37,653 bases of DNA from positions 646-38,298 of the forward strand of contig JAPLEI010000061.1 of assembly GCA_026391195.1 (NCBI GenBank), in the 5' to 3' direction. How positions within the stretch are numbered: position 1 is the first letter of the stretch; the number at the start of each line of letters is the position of its first letter. The notes under the pieces were generated by a model, which saw only the letters and a list, made by a program, of their open reading frames with translations, was not told the origin of the DNA and did no database searches. The translations under genes were made by a program, and so were the position numbers. Below are positions 16,395 through 24,345 of the stretch, in pieces. The stretch comes from Bacteroidota bacterium (GTDB lineage: Bacteria; Bacteroidota; Bacteroidia; Chitinophagales; Chitinophagaceae).

Positions 16395-17807
16395 TCATCG
16401 CAGGGTTCCGGTTGCCCACTGCAATTGATAGGCTGCAGTTAGAAACTTCGCGCGGAGTTCGGTTTGTTTTTGTAGAGATTCAAGCCACTTCATTTCGCGG
16501 CTATTTATCAGAAACAAACTGCTTTCTCCCTGATTGAATCTCAGTTCTTCATTTTTAAGCAGTTGGCGATAATTATTTTGCACCTGATCGGTTAACTGCA
16601 ACTGATCTTGCAGTCGGCTATATTCGGTATAGTAGTAACGGATTTTATTTTCCGTTTGCCAACGTTTGGCAGAAAGTTCCAGCGAAGATTCTTTTAGCTT
16701 TATTTGCGCTCTTTTATACTCTCCTCTTCCCTGCCGTAAAAAGAGTGGCATGTTAAAACTCACTCCCCATTTGTTATTATTGGGAATAAAATTATTATCC
16801 CATCCTTTAAAAACAGCATAGTCTGCATTCAGAATATTGGCTTTTACACTGAGATAGGGTAGCATCGACTGGAACTTGAGTTTTTTATCAATTTCCATAC
16901 TATTTACTTTCAAGGCCGCTGAACGCAGTTGTGGATTCGAATTCATGGAAGTGGCCAACAGTTCTTCCAGTGGGCTGGAAGTGGGTTTGCTTCTGAATTC
17001 ATTTGCATCGGGCCGAACATTTTCGGGAAGTCGAAAAGGTTGTTCATTGGCTTCCCATAAAAAAAACGATAGTTCGATGCCCGCATTCGTCAACTTCATT
17101 CCCGCTTCGGATTGCAGCAGCAAAATCTGTTGCAGTTGGGCATTGGCTTCTAGCGTATCCATTGCGGCGCGGTCGCCATTTTGCCAGCTGATTTTTACTA
17201 ATCGGAGTCGGTTAGCAGCATTATCTGAAAACTGTAACAGTAACTGATTGATTTCCCAAGCACCGGCCCATCGCCAGTAGGCAGCATAGGCATCCAGTAG
17301 CAAATCGTTCAGTTGCACCAGCCGATCTTGCCGGCTCTGGGTTTGCATTAGTTTCGCCTGTTGAAGGGCTGCCCTTCTTTTATCTATCAATAATCCATTT
17401 CCGAGCGGTACTTCTACGCCAAGGTAGCTCGATTTTCCACCGCTTACTTCGGGATTGGCATAGAGCCCGCGATTATTTTCCAGTCCAGTTTTAATGGTAA
17501 TGGGCGATGCAGTAGGCAATTGTAATTCCGGATTTGAATATTGGTAGTAGTTTTTACCATCAAAGGTTTTTCTGCTGGCCTCCCAGTTGAAGCTAGGATC
17601 AAAAGCCCCCCGGGTAGCAGTAAGTTCTGCATCTGCTCTATCAGTTAGTAAGTTTGCCTGCTTGGCAATCGGGTGATTGGTTCTAACCCACTCCATAACC
17701 GTTTGCACGCTCAGTACATCCGATGACTTAATGGTTTGGGCATTTACATTGATTGTAAATAGGCAAATCAACAGCAACCCGGCAAACTTATTTTTTCTTA
17801 CCACCAT
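16395..17807 (-). CDS. TolC family outer membrane efflux protein
   Basis: From the ATG at 17807 the protein has 470 residues. It has a signal peptide (VVRKNKFAGLLLICLFTINVNAQ) and two long helical repeats typical of outer-membrane channel proteins, with the LDAYAAYWRWAGAWE and EYSRLQDQLQLTDQVQNNYRQLLKNEE segments as characteristic coiled-coil regions. It should form the outer membrane exit duct of the transporter encoded just upstream. The ORF track adds 27 residues that overlap the HlyD gene further; the 17807 start leaves a 20-bp overlap and puts the signal peptide at the N-terminus. It is the last gene of the ABC-HlyD-TolC set. Confidence 0.9.
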   Translation of the reverse strand: MVVRKNKFAGLLLICLFTINVNAQTIKSSDVLSVQTVMEWVRTNHPIAKQANLLTDRADAELTATRGAFDPSFNWEASRKTFDGKNYYQYSNPELQLPTASPITIKTGLENNRGLYANPEVSGGKSSYLGVEVPLGNGLLIDKRRAALQQAKLMQTQSRQDRLVQLNDLLLDAYAAYWRWAGAWEINQLLLQFSDNAANRLRLVKISWQNGDRAAMDTLEANAQLQQILLLQSEAGMKLTNAGIELSFFLWEANEQPFRLPENVRPDANEFRSKPTSSPLEELLATSMNSNPQLRSAALKVNSMEIDKKLKFQSMLPYLSVKANILNADYAVFKGWDNNFIPNNNKWGVSFNMPLFLRQGRGEYKRAQIKLKESSLELSAKRWQTENKIRYYYTEYSRLQDQLQLTDQVQNNYRQLLKNEELRFNQGESSLFLINSREMKWLESLQKQTELRAKFLTAAYQLQWATGTLR

Positions 17808-19143
17808 TGTTGGTATTGATTTCCGATTGATAATATTCCGGAGGGAATCCATTGATGATTCGCCAGAGTTCATAATATACCCGTACATCTTTTAATAAGG
17901 CAATTCCTTTAGCACCTCCACCCATACGAAGTTGTTTGGGCCAAGGGCGATTGGGGTCGTCTTCTTTTATCAGCACCCTAAATTTTCCATTGGTACTAAC
18001 ATTGGTTTCAATGGCGGCCACTTTTCCTCCAAAAGTTCCAATACTGCCTTTTGGCCATCCACTAAATACGATAGCAGGAAACCCATCAAAAATAAACCGA
18101 ACCTTTTGGCCCTTCGAAATCAGGGGAAGATCCATTGGGTCTATATATAGCTGAACTGCATGCTCTACCTCATTCGGAACAATTTCAACCAGCATATCTC
18201 CTTCCTTCATCATCTCTCCAATACCGGCTTTTTTTGCTTTGGTAATCTGACCGTTTTGTGGTGCGCGCACATAGTATAATTTATTTCTGGCATCGAAGTT
18301 GGCATAGAGGTTGCGCAATTTGGCCACTTCGGCTTCGGTACCCGCAGCATCGGAAATAGCACTAAAAGCATCCCCTTCGGCCTTGGCAATTTTGTCGGCA
18401 TATTCCTGTAAAGCGCTTCGCTTCTCAATTTGCAGATTGGCGATTTCCTGTTTGTTCTGCAAGAATTTATTTTCTATGCTTATTTTCTTGGCTTGTCCAT
18501 TTTGAAAATTGGCTCTTCTTTTTTCCAGCTCAATTAATGCAATACTTCCGCTATCATACATGATTTTACCTGCTTCCAGTTGCCGGCGATAGATGTTCAA
18601 CTCATTTTGCGCTGCAATCAGGTCGTTGCTGTCGCTGGCAACTTTTAAATATTGTTGCTGAAGTTTATTGTCTATTGAATTTAATTTGAGCGCCAATCCA
18701 TTTTTTAGGGCAGTAACCTGGGTTTGTGCAGTGGTAGCTTTGTTGTTATAATTGAGTATACTTTTTTGTTTGGCTACTACCTGTTCCTGGGTTCTGTTCA
18801 GCAATTGCGGGTCGAAGTAATCTGTTTTTACCTCCCCAAGCTGTAAAAGGGTGTCTCCTTCTTTTACAAAATCGCCTTCTTTTACATACCATTTTACTAC
18901 ACTACCTGCAATGATGCTGTTCACTTCTTGCGGACGTTGATCTTGTTGCAGGGTAGTTACTGATCCGGTAGCCCGAATGTTTTGGGTCCAGGGAAGGAAT
19001 AATATAATCAGCAGTATTAGCAATGATCCAATTACCCATTTTTTTATCCGGCTGGTTTTTTCAATATGGTAAATGGTGCGGTACGACCGCAACTTGGTAT
19101 TCTCCAGCGATGATTCTATTGACGAAGAAATAAACGGGTGCAT
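17788..19143 (-). CDS. HlyD family membrane fusion protein
   Basis: The 451-residue protein has a cytoplasmic N-terminus (about 1-34), one membrane helix (KKWVIGSLLILLIILFLPW, about 34-52) and a split lipoyl/biotinyl-like hairpin (GSVVKWYVKEGDFVKEGDTLLQLG and YVRAPQNGQITKAKKAGIGEMMKEGDML). A long coiled coil lies between (about 120-290). The C-terminal beta-barrel includes LRMGGGAKGIALLKDVRVYYELWR. Such adaptors link an inner membrane ABC exporter to TolC across the periplasm in type I secretion. It starts 10 bp after the ABC gene stop and overlaps the TolC gene, so the three genes form an operon. Confidence 0.92.
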   Translation of the reverse strand: MHPFISSSIESSLENTKLRSYRTIYHIEKTSRIKKWVIGSLLILLIILFLPWTQNIRATGSVTTLQQDQRPQEVNSIIAGSVVKWYVKEGDFVKEGDTLLQLGEVKTDYFDPQLLNRTQEQVVAKQKSILNYNNKATTAQTQVTALKNGLALKLNSIDNKLQQQYLKVASDSNDLIAAQNELNIYRRQLEAGKIMYDSGSIALIELEKRRANFQNGQAKKISIENKFLQNKQEIANLQIEKRSALQEYADKIAKAEGDAFSAISDAAGTEAEVAKLRNLYANFDARNKLYYVRAPQNGQITKAKKAGIGEMMKEGDMLVEIVPNEVEHAVQLYIDPMDLPLISKGQKVRFIFDGFPAIVFSGWPKGSIGTFGGKVAAIETNVSTNGKFRVLIKEDDPNRPWPKQLRMGGGAKGIALLKDVRVYYELWRIINGFPPEYYQSEINTNNGGKKK

Positions 19144-19153
19144 TTCGTTTGGT

Positions 19154-20815
19154 TTATTTTGCTAACCTACCATCCTCTAATCTAAGCACTACATCAAACA
19201 GGGAAATATCCTGCTCTTTCGCAATGATAATGGCTGTTGATTTTCTTTGTGTTTTTATATAATTGAGCAGTAACTTTTTTTCATCTATCGAAAGTTGCAA
19301 GAAGGGTTCTTCTAGCAGTAACAACCTGCTTTTTCCTATCAACGACCGGGTAAGTAAAATTCTTTGTCGGATACTTTGCGATAATCTTTTGCCCAGGGGA
19401 TCGAGTAAAGTGTCAAATCCTTGCGATTGAGATTGAATAAAGTTAATCAGGCCAGTATATTCCGCTACGTCCATAATCTCAGATATAGTAATGGTAGGAT
19501 CCCCCATCGTAATGTTTTCCAATAGGGTTCCCCTAAAAATATCCTGCTGGTTTAATAGCACACCCGTTTGCTGCCGCAGCGAACTGAGTCGGAAATTGGA
19601 TATCGGCAATTCGTCGATCAGTACTTGTCCATCAAAAGACTTAAAGGCTCCGGTTAATAACCGAAACAAGCTTGATTTTCCAGATCCAGATGCACCAGTT
19701 AACAGGGCAATCTGTCCGGGTTCAATGGTAAATTCAATGTTTTGTAATATAGTATGCCCATCTGGATAAGCGAAGTTTACATTGTGAAATTCAACTTTCA
19801 TTCCTTCGGGTCCGTCGCTTAATACTGCGGTGCCTTCTGTTTCTTTTTCAGCCCCAATAATTGCATTCATTTTTTCAACGGAGGTAAACATCTCGTAAAA
19901 GGCATCCAGACTAACCAGTAGTTTCTCTACAGAACCAATTATGGTGATGATAACCAAATCGGCAGCAATAAATTGTCCGATATTGATTTCTTGGTCTACC
20001 AGCAGCGTGGCCCCTACAATCAGCATGCCTGCGGTAATCAGGGTTTTAAATCCAATCAGGCTCCAGGCCTGTGTAAGCAATATTTTAAAGTAGCTGGTTC
20101 TGGCTTCCAGGTATCCAGTAGCCAATTCGTCGGTTTTTTGAATTTGGATATCACAGTTGCGGGTATACTTAAATGACTTAATCATTCTTGCCAGCTCTTG
20201 CAACCAAGCGGCCACCCTATATTTATAATCACTGGCTTCTAATGCTGCGCTAAAGCCAGGCTGCACAGTAAATCGGATAATTAAAACAAGCGCTAATATG
20301 AGTATCGCGCCAAAAGCAATAAATACAGGGTGGTAAAAAGATAATAATAGCAATCCCAGCGCCATTTGAATAGCTGCGGTAGGTAGGTCTAACAAGATTT
20401 TCTCGATTCCTTTTTGAAAAGAGGGAACTTCGAAAAAGCGGTTGATTAATTCGGGAAGATGGTATTTATCCAGCTTTTCTACATTCAATTGAGGAATGCG
20501 ATCGGCAAATTCGAGTGAGTAACGGACAAATATTTTTTGTTTTAGCTTTTCAATCAGTTGTAATTGCCTAACCTGCAGTAGTCCTCCCAATAGGGTTCCA
20601 CCCACTACTAATACAATCAGCACCACGATAGAGGTAGAGACAGTTCCTGCCAACACGAAATTGATGATGCTTTGGATACCCAGGGGCAGCGACAACTGAA
20701 CCAGTCCCGCCAGAATAGCGTAGAAGTAAATGGCACTGATATCTTTTCTGTCTGGTTTCAGCAAACTAAGCATCGACCTAAAAACCTTACCTGCCGACTG
20801 ATTATAATTCGCCAT
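19154..20815 (-). CDS. ABC exporter half-transporter with degenerate ATPase motifs
   Basis: The 553-residue protein has an ABC exporter membrane domain (about 20-320) and a nucleotide-binding domain (about 338-553). Walker A is intact (GASGSGKSS, about 374-382), and glutamines stand at the Q-loop (LNQQDIF). Other motifs are altered. The signature LSGGQ is LSQSI (478-482), the Walker B aspartate is glutamate (LLLLEE, 498-503) and the switch histidine is lysine (K533 in IIIAKEQ). The N-terminus lacks a C39 peptidase or C39-like domain. By context it is the inner membrane part of a type I secretion system; ATP hydrolysis may be slow or need a partner. No cargo gene is evident nearby. Confidence 0.88.
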   Translation of the reverse strand: MANYNQSAGKVFRSMLSLLKPDRKDISAIYFYAILAGLVQLSLPLGIQSIINFVLAGTVSTSIVVLIVLVVGGTLLGGLLQVRQLQLIEKLKQKIFVRYSLEFADRIPQLNVEKLDKYHLPELINRFFEVPSFQKGIEKILLDLPTAAIQMALGLLLLSFYHPVFIAFGAILILALVLIIRFTVQPGFSAALEASDYKYRVAAWLQELARMIKSFKYTRNCDIQIQKTDELATGYLEARTSYFKILLTQAWSLIGFKTLITAGMLIVGATLLVDQEINIGQFIAADLVIITIIGSVEKLLVSLDAFYEMFTSVEKMNAIIGAEKETEGTAVLSDGPEGMKVEFHNVNFAYPDGHTILQNIEFTIEPGQIALLTGASGSGKSSLFRLLTGAFKSFDGQVLIDELPISNFRLSSLRQQTGVLLNQQDIFRGTLLENITMGDPTITISEIMDVAEYTGLINFIQSQSQGFDTLLDPLGKRLSQSIRQRILLTRSLIGKSRLLLLEEPFLQLSIDEKKLLLNYIKTQRKSTAIIIAKEQDISLFDVVLRLEDGRLAK

Positions 20816-20850
20816 GAATATTGATTAATGAGTAGGGTATAAACCAGCGC

Positions 20851-20872
20851 GCACCGGTAGTTTCACCGGTGC
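20851..20872. promoter_or_regulatory. inverted repeat overlapping the ABC operon promoter
   Basis: GCACCGGT and ACCGGTGC form perfect 8-bp arms around a 6-base loop. Its last base is shared with the -7 element of the ABC operon, so the arms cover the predicted transcription start. It could be an operator or a 5' mRNA hairpin. Confidence 0.5.
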
Positions 20873-20879
20873 AAAAGTA
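20872..20879 (-). promoter_or_regulatory. -7 promoter element TACTTTTG for the ABC-HlyD-TolC operon
   Basis: On the minus strand TACTTTTG is an exact match to the Bacteroidota -7 consensus TAnnTTTG, 57 bp upstream of the ABC gene start. No TTG is visible at the usual -33 distance, so the promoter may be weak or activator-dependent. Confidence 0.5.
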
Positions 20880-20907
20880 TAACATTTTTTGCGGCATTCT
20901 GTTCGGT

Positions 20908-21177
20908 CTACTGGGTAACGGGGGCAAAGATGCTCAACTCGATATGTGCCCGAATACTCAATTCCTGCTCTTGGTAGGCCCTGATTTTTTTGAGTACTTT
21001 CTGTAAATTGTTTTCCAACTCATGGATACGAGTTTCCGAACGCATCCGCTCATCGGCGCTCAGTTGGTTAGATTGTATGCGATTTTGGTGGTATAGAATT
21101 TTTACGGAAAAAATATCTTTCACGATTTTTTCGGCATCTTGTTTCGGAAAATTTCCATCGATAATTGAGAGTTCCAT
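20908..21177 (-). CDS. small hypothetical coiled-coil protein downstream of icd
   Basis: This 89-residue protein has no domain I can name. It opens with MELSIIDGNFPKQDAEKIVKDIF and continues as a charged helix likely to form a coiled coil (MRSETRIHELENNLQKVLKKIRAYQEQELS). It has no signal peptide or membrane helix. The gene starts 26 bp after the isocitrate dehydrogenase stop and is probably cotranscribed with it. The ABC operon that follows has its own promoter. From memory, similar short proteins with an IDGNF start occur in other Bacteroidota, which supports a real gene; the function is unknown. Confidence 0.7.
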   Translation of the reverse strand: MELSIIDGNFPKQDAEKIVKDIFSVKILYHQNRIQSNQLSADERMRSETRIHELENNLQKVLKKIRAYQEQELSIRAHIELSIFAPVTQ

Positions 21178-21203
21178 TGTATAATAGTTGGTTGATGATA
21201 AAA

Positions 21204-22607
21204 TTATTGTCCTTGCGCTGCAGTAAAACCGGGCACACCATCAAAATTGTATAGATTTTCGGTTTTGATGATTTCTATTCCCTGTTGATTCACTTGTTCC
21301 ATTAGGTCCAACACATCCTGATAATAAATCGGCTGTTTGGCGGCAGCAGTAAAGCGACATCTCCAATGATCGGTGCAAAAAGTTTCGGGAAAGCCTTCGG
21401 GCCATACTTTGGTACCCCGGTTAGTAATCATTTTAAGGTCCAATTTTTGCAGCGTACTCTTTTTCAAATTACCTGCCAGTTCTGATGCATTTCTATTGGT
21501 ATTACTGATAAACAGATCTACTCCTACTAAATCTTTGGTAGCTGGTTTTTCTGGAACGTATAGATGCTGCACCTGCTTTATTCCCTGCTGAAATGCAACC
21601 GGCTTTAACTGAGAAGGTTGTTTACCCAATCTGCTAATGATTGCATCTGCGAATGCCTGGGTGCCTACCTGCTCGCGGGAGATATTGGGATGATAGATGT
21701 CTGCAGTATGGATGCCATCTTCTATGGTTTTCAGCCAGGCATTTTGTATCAGGGCTGCGGGCTTTTCCTGCTCGATATGCAGCAGCATTTGAATGGCAGC
21801 CAGCAACAATCCCGATGGATTGGCAATATCCTTTCCGGCAATCTTTGGAGCAGAACCATGAATCGCTTCGAACAGGGCAAAATTATGGCCAATATTCACG
21901 CTGCCCCCCAAGCCTACAGAGCCGGTAACAATCACATCAAATTGTTCAGGGGTATCTGCTAGTCTTGCAGCGCCGATATCTACAATCAAATGCTCCTGTT
22001 CAATTTCCGGGTAGTCGGCTCCTATTTTAGAAAAGGTTTTATGAAATAAACCGTCGGTTAATTTCATGATATTATCCTTGGTAAAACAACTCACTTTCTT
22101 TCTGCCGCAGGTGCGGGCATATTCAAATGCATATCTGATAATTTTTTCTGTGCCGGGTTTAGAAATCAGCTTCAGACACTGAATTACTTCGTCGGTTTGC
22201 TGATGTTCAATACCGGCATACAAGTCTTCCTCATTTTCCCGAACAATTACCACATCCATAATGGGGTGCTTGGTAGCAACAAATGGGTGGTACGACTGGC
22301 AGGGACGGATATTGGCGTACAAGCCCAAAACTTTCCGCATGGTTACATTTAAACTCTTATATCCGCCTCCCTGGGGGGTAGTAATGGGCCCTTTTAAGAA
22401 AATTTTATTTCTACGAAGAGTTTCCCAGGCTGCCGGCGGAATACCCGAGGAAATGCCACTTAGATAAGCGCGTTCACCTACCTCAATCGATTCAGTTTCA
22501 ATGGCTGCGCCGGCTGCTTGTAGAATCCGGAGGGTAGCTTCCATTATTTCCGGACCAATCCCGTCGCCGGGGGCAATGGTAATTTTTATTGGATTTTTCA
22601 CATTCAT
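21204..22607 (-). CDS. icd: NADP-type isocitrate dehydrogenase
   Basis: The 467-residue protein (from the ATG at 22607) is a beta-decarboxylating dehydrogenase. It has IAPGDGIGPEIM at the N-terminus, TTPQGGGYKSLNVTMRKVLGLYANIRP for isocitrate binding, VIVRENEEDLYAGIEH, and FEAIHGSAPKIAGKDIANPSG for the cofactor and metal site. A C-terminal extension of over 100 residues follows the catalytic core, as in the Thermus-type enzyme. It converts isocitrate to 2-oxoglutarate in the citrate cycle. Cofactor choice is assigned by family resemblance only. The ORF track starts at a TTG six codons earlier; the ATG is preferred. It is divergent from a LysR regulator across 70 bp. Confidence 0.88.
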   Translation of the reverse strand: MNVKNPIKITIAPGDGIGPEIMEATLRILQAAGAAIETESIEVGERAYLSGISSGIPPAAWETLRRNKIFLKGPITTPQGGGYKSLNVTMRKVLGLYANIRPCQSYHPFVATKHPIMDVVIVRENEEDLYAGIEHQQTDEVIQCLKLISKPGTEKIIRYAFEYARTCGRKKVSCFTKDNIMKLTDGLFHKTFSKIGADYPEIEQEHLIVDIGAARLADTPEQFDVIVTGSVGLGGSVNIGHNFALFEAIHGSAPKIAGKDIANPSGLLLAAIQMLLHIEQEKPAALIQNAWLKTIEDGIHTADIYHPNISREQVGTQAFADAIISRLGKQPSQLKPVAFQQGIKQVQHLYVPEKPATKDLVGVDLFISNTNRNASELAGNLKKSTLQKLDLKMITNRGTKVWPEGFPETFCTDHWRCRFTAAAKQPIYYQDVLDLMEQVNQQGIEIIKTENLYNFDGVPGFTAAQGQ

Positions 22608-22654
22608 TTTGCGAAATTGCACCAATTAATCCATATATTTTTATTTATAGTTAT

Positions 22655-22662
22655 TATATTTG
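22655..22662 (+). promoter_or_regulatory. -7 promoter element TATATTTG for the lysR gene
   Basis: TATATTTG matches TAnnTTTG exactly and ends 15 bp before the preferred ATG at 22678, so the leader would be very short. The gap also holds TATAGTTATTATA (22646-22658), which fits the loose LysR T-N11-A form, and CAATA-AA-TATTG (22663-22674). No -33 TTG was found. Confidence 0.5.
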
Positions 22663-22677
22663 CAATAAATATTGTTT

Positions 22678-23607
22678 ATGAACTTCACTTTACATCAACT
22701 CCGTGTTTTTTTAGTGGTAACCGAGAAGAAGAGTATTACCCTAGCCGCCCGTGAGCTTAACATGACGCAGCCGGCGGTTTCGATACAGTTGAAAAATTTG
22801 CAAGATCAGTTCGATCTTCCGCTTACGGAAGTGATTGGCAGAAAATTATACATTACTGATTTTGGAAAAGAAATTGAAGGCATAGCAATTCGGGTATTAA
22901 ATGAAGTGGATGCCATTAAAGATCACTCCCTCCGCTTTCAGGGAATTTTATCGGGTAAACTGCGGATAGCTACAGTTTCTACCGGAAAATATATTATGCC
23001 CTATTTCCTGCGCAAGTTTTTATCTGAAAATCCCGAGGTAGAACTGGAGATGGAAGTGAGTAATAAAAATACAGTACTAGAAGGGTTGCGGAATAATGAA
23101 GTTGATTTTGCCTTGATTACTGTATTGCCAACAGATATAGACCTGTATGAAGAAATTCTGATGCCGAACCGCTTATTTTTATTTGGGGCTTCTGAAAATG
23201 CCCTGCCAACCACTGAAGCCGCCGGAGCCACCTTGTTTAAAGAACTCCCGCTCATTTTCCGGGAAGAAGGATCGGGTACCCGACACACCATGCAACAGTA
23301 TTTTCAAAAAGCGAACATCAGTCCACGTGTTGGCCTCTCCCTCAGCTCTAATGAAGCGGTTAAACAAGCGGTACTTGCCGGCCTGGGCTATTCTGTGTTA
23401 CCCTTAGTAAGTGTGGGAGATGAATTAAAGCTGAATAAAATTGCCATCATTCCCGTAAAAGGATTCCCATTGCGCACCCAGTGGCGACTGGTATGGCTAC
23501 AGAAAAAGCAGTTAACGGCTGTGGCAGCTGCGTTTTTAAAATATATGCGGGAACACAAACAGGAAATTTATCAAACGCATTTTGCTTACCTCGAAGAATA
23601 TTTTTAA
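22678..23607 (+). CDS. LysR family transcriptional regulator
   Basis: The 309-residue protein has the usual N-terminal winged helix-turn-helix (FTLHQLRVFLVVTEKKSITLAARELNMTQPAVSIQLKNLQ, about 3-45). A linker helix and a two-lobed periplasmic-binding-protein-like sensor domain follow (about 90-300, with GKLRIATVSTGKYIMP and REEGSGTRHTM). It resembles the CysB/CbbR side of the family, but the ligand cannot be named. It is divergent from icd with a 70-bp shared gap, the classic arrangement for a LysR protein controlling its neighbour and itself. The ORF track begins with a TTG two codons earlier; ATG at 22678 is used here. Confidence 0.92.
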   Translation: MNFTLHQLRVFLVVTEKKSITLAARELNMTQPAVSIQLKNLQDQFDLPLTEVIGRKLYITDFGKEIEGIAIRVLNEVDAIKDHSLRFQGILSGKLRIATVSTGKYIMPYFLRKFLSENPEVELEMEVSNKNTVLEGLRNNEVDFALITVLPTDIDLYEEILMPNRLFLFGASENALPTTEAAGATLFKELPLIFREEGSGTRHTMQQYFQKANISPRVGLSLSSNEAVKQAVLAGLGYSVLPLVSVGDELKLNKIAIIPVKGFPLRTQWRLVWLQKKQLTAVAAAFLKYMREHKQEIYQTHFAYLEEYF

Positions 23608-23698
23608 TTGTCTCTTTTAAATCTAAAGATTCGTTAATTCGCTCAGTTCAGGTAAACGAGTAGCTACTTTGCGCGTCTAACCTACTGAACTGATAGCT

Positions 23699-24274
23699 AT
23701 GCGATTGAATGTAACCCAACGACTATTACTTTTGGCCTCTGCTTGCTGGTTTTTCGGCGAAGGGTTATTAGGGCCCCTATTTGCTGTGTATGCCGAAAAA
23801 GTTGGGGGCGACCTACTGGATATCACGAGCGCCTGGGCATTATTTTTAATTACTTCCGGCATTTTGTATATCGTTTTTGGTAAGCTTTTTCGGAATTCAA
23901 CCCGTAAGAAAGAAATAATGGTTGTAGGCTATGCCCTCAATACCGTTTTTACTTTTTGCTATTTATTAGTGGAGAATAGTCATCAACTGATGCTACTGCA
24001 AATAGGTCTTGCCATAGCAGAAGCCATCAGTTCGCCTTTATGGGATGCGCTTTTTGCTAAAGAAATGGAGCAAACCGATGATGTGTTTTTTTGGAGCATT
24101 GCCGGGGGCCATTCTCACCTAGTTTCCGGAATAGCTATTGCAGTAGGGGGAGCCATTGCTTACTATGTTTCATTTAATGCTCTGTTTGTTATTATGGGTT
24201 CAATTCAGGCAATCGCTACGGTTATTCAATGGCGGTTACTATATATTCAGCCAAAAACTCCTTCCGAATTCTAA
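23699..24274 (+). CDS. half-size MFS-like membrane protein (six helices)
   Basis: The 191-residue protein has about six membrane segments and resembles one half of a major facilitator transporter, with LLASACWFFGEGLLGPLFAVYAEKVGGD at the start and a conserved-looking SPLWDALFAKEMEQTDD loop. A usual MFS protein has about 400 residues and twelve helices. Here the reading frame is closed at both ends and no remnant of a second half follows, so it looks like a natural half-size form that would need to dimerise. I recall similar short proteins annotated in many uncultured bacteria. The substrate is unknown. A methyltransferase gene follows 39 to 71 bp later. Confidence 0.78.
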   Translation: MRLNVTQRLLLLASACWFFGEGLLGPLFAVYAEKVGGDLLDITSAWALFLITSGILYIVFGKLFRNSTRKKEIMVVGYALNTVFTFCYLLVENSHQLMLLQIGLAIAEAISSPLWDALFAKEMEQTDDVFFWSIAGGHSHLVSGIAIAVGGAIAYYVSFNALFVIMGSIQAIATVIQWRLLYIQPKTPSEF

Positions 24275-24326
24275 TGCTATTCGGTTCGTTTGTACCTTTC
24301 CGAAAATAAGTAAATGAGGAGCTTTG

Positions 24327-24333
24327 TTTTTTT
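24327..24333 (+). other. T7 homopolymer at the apparent frameshift
   Basis: Seven consecutive T residues lie in the predicted signal-peptide region of the methyltransferase gene. The ATG at 24314 and the main frame would become one continuous frame with T8. Such runs are prone to replication slippage, transcriptional slippage and read errors. Confidence 0.6.
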
Positions 24334-24345
24334 GTTATTGGGATT

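Noticed and set aside
16876-17247. 123-residue plus-strand ORF
   Set aside because: Antisense to the TolC-like gene; serine-rich shadow of the opposite frame.
20908-21177. Small ORF as bacteriocin-like cargo for the adjacent exporter
   Set aside because: No double-glycine leader or core; the gene is linked to icd and lies upstream of the exporter's own promoter.
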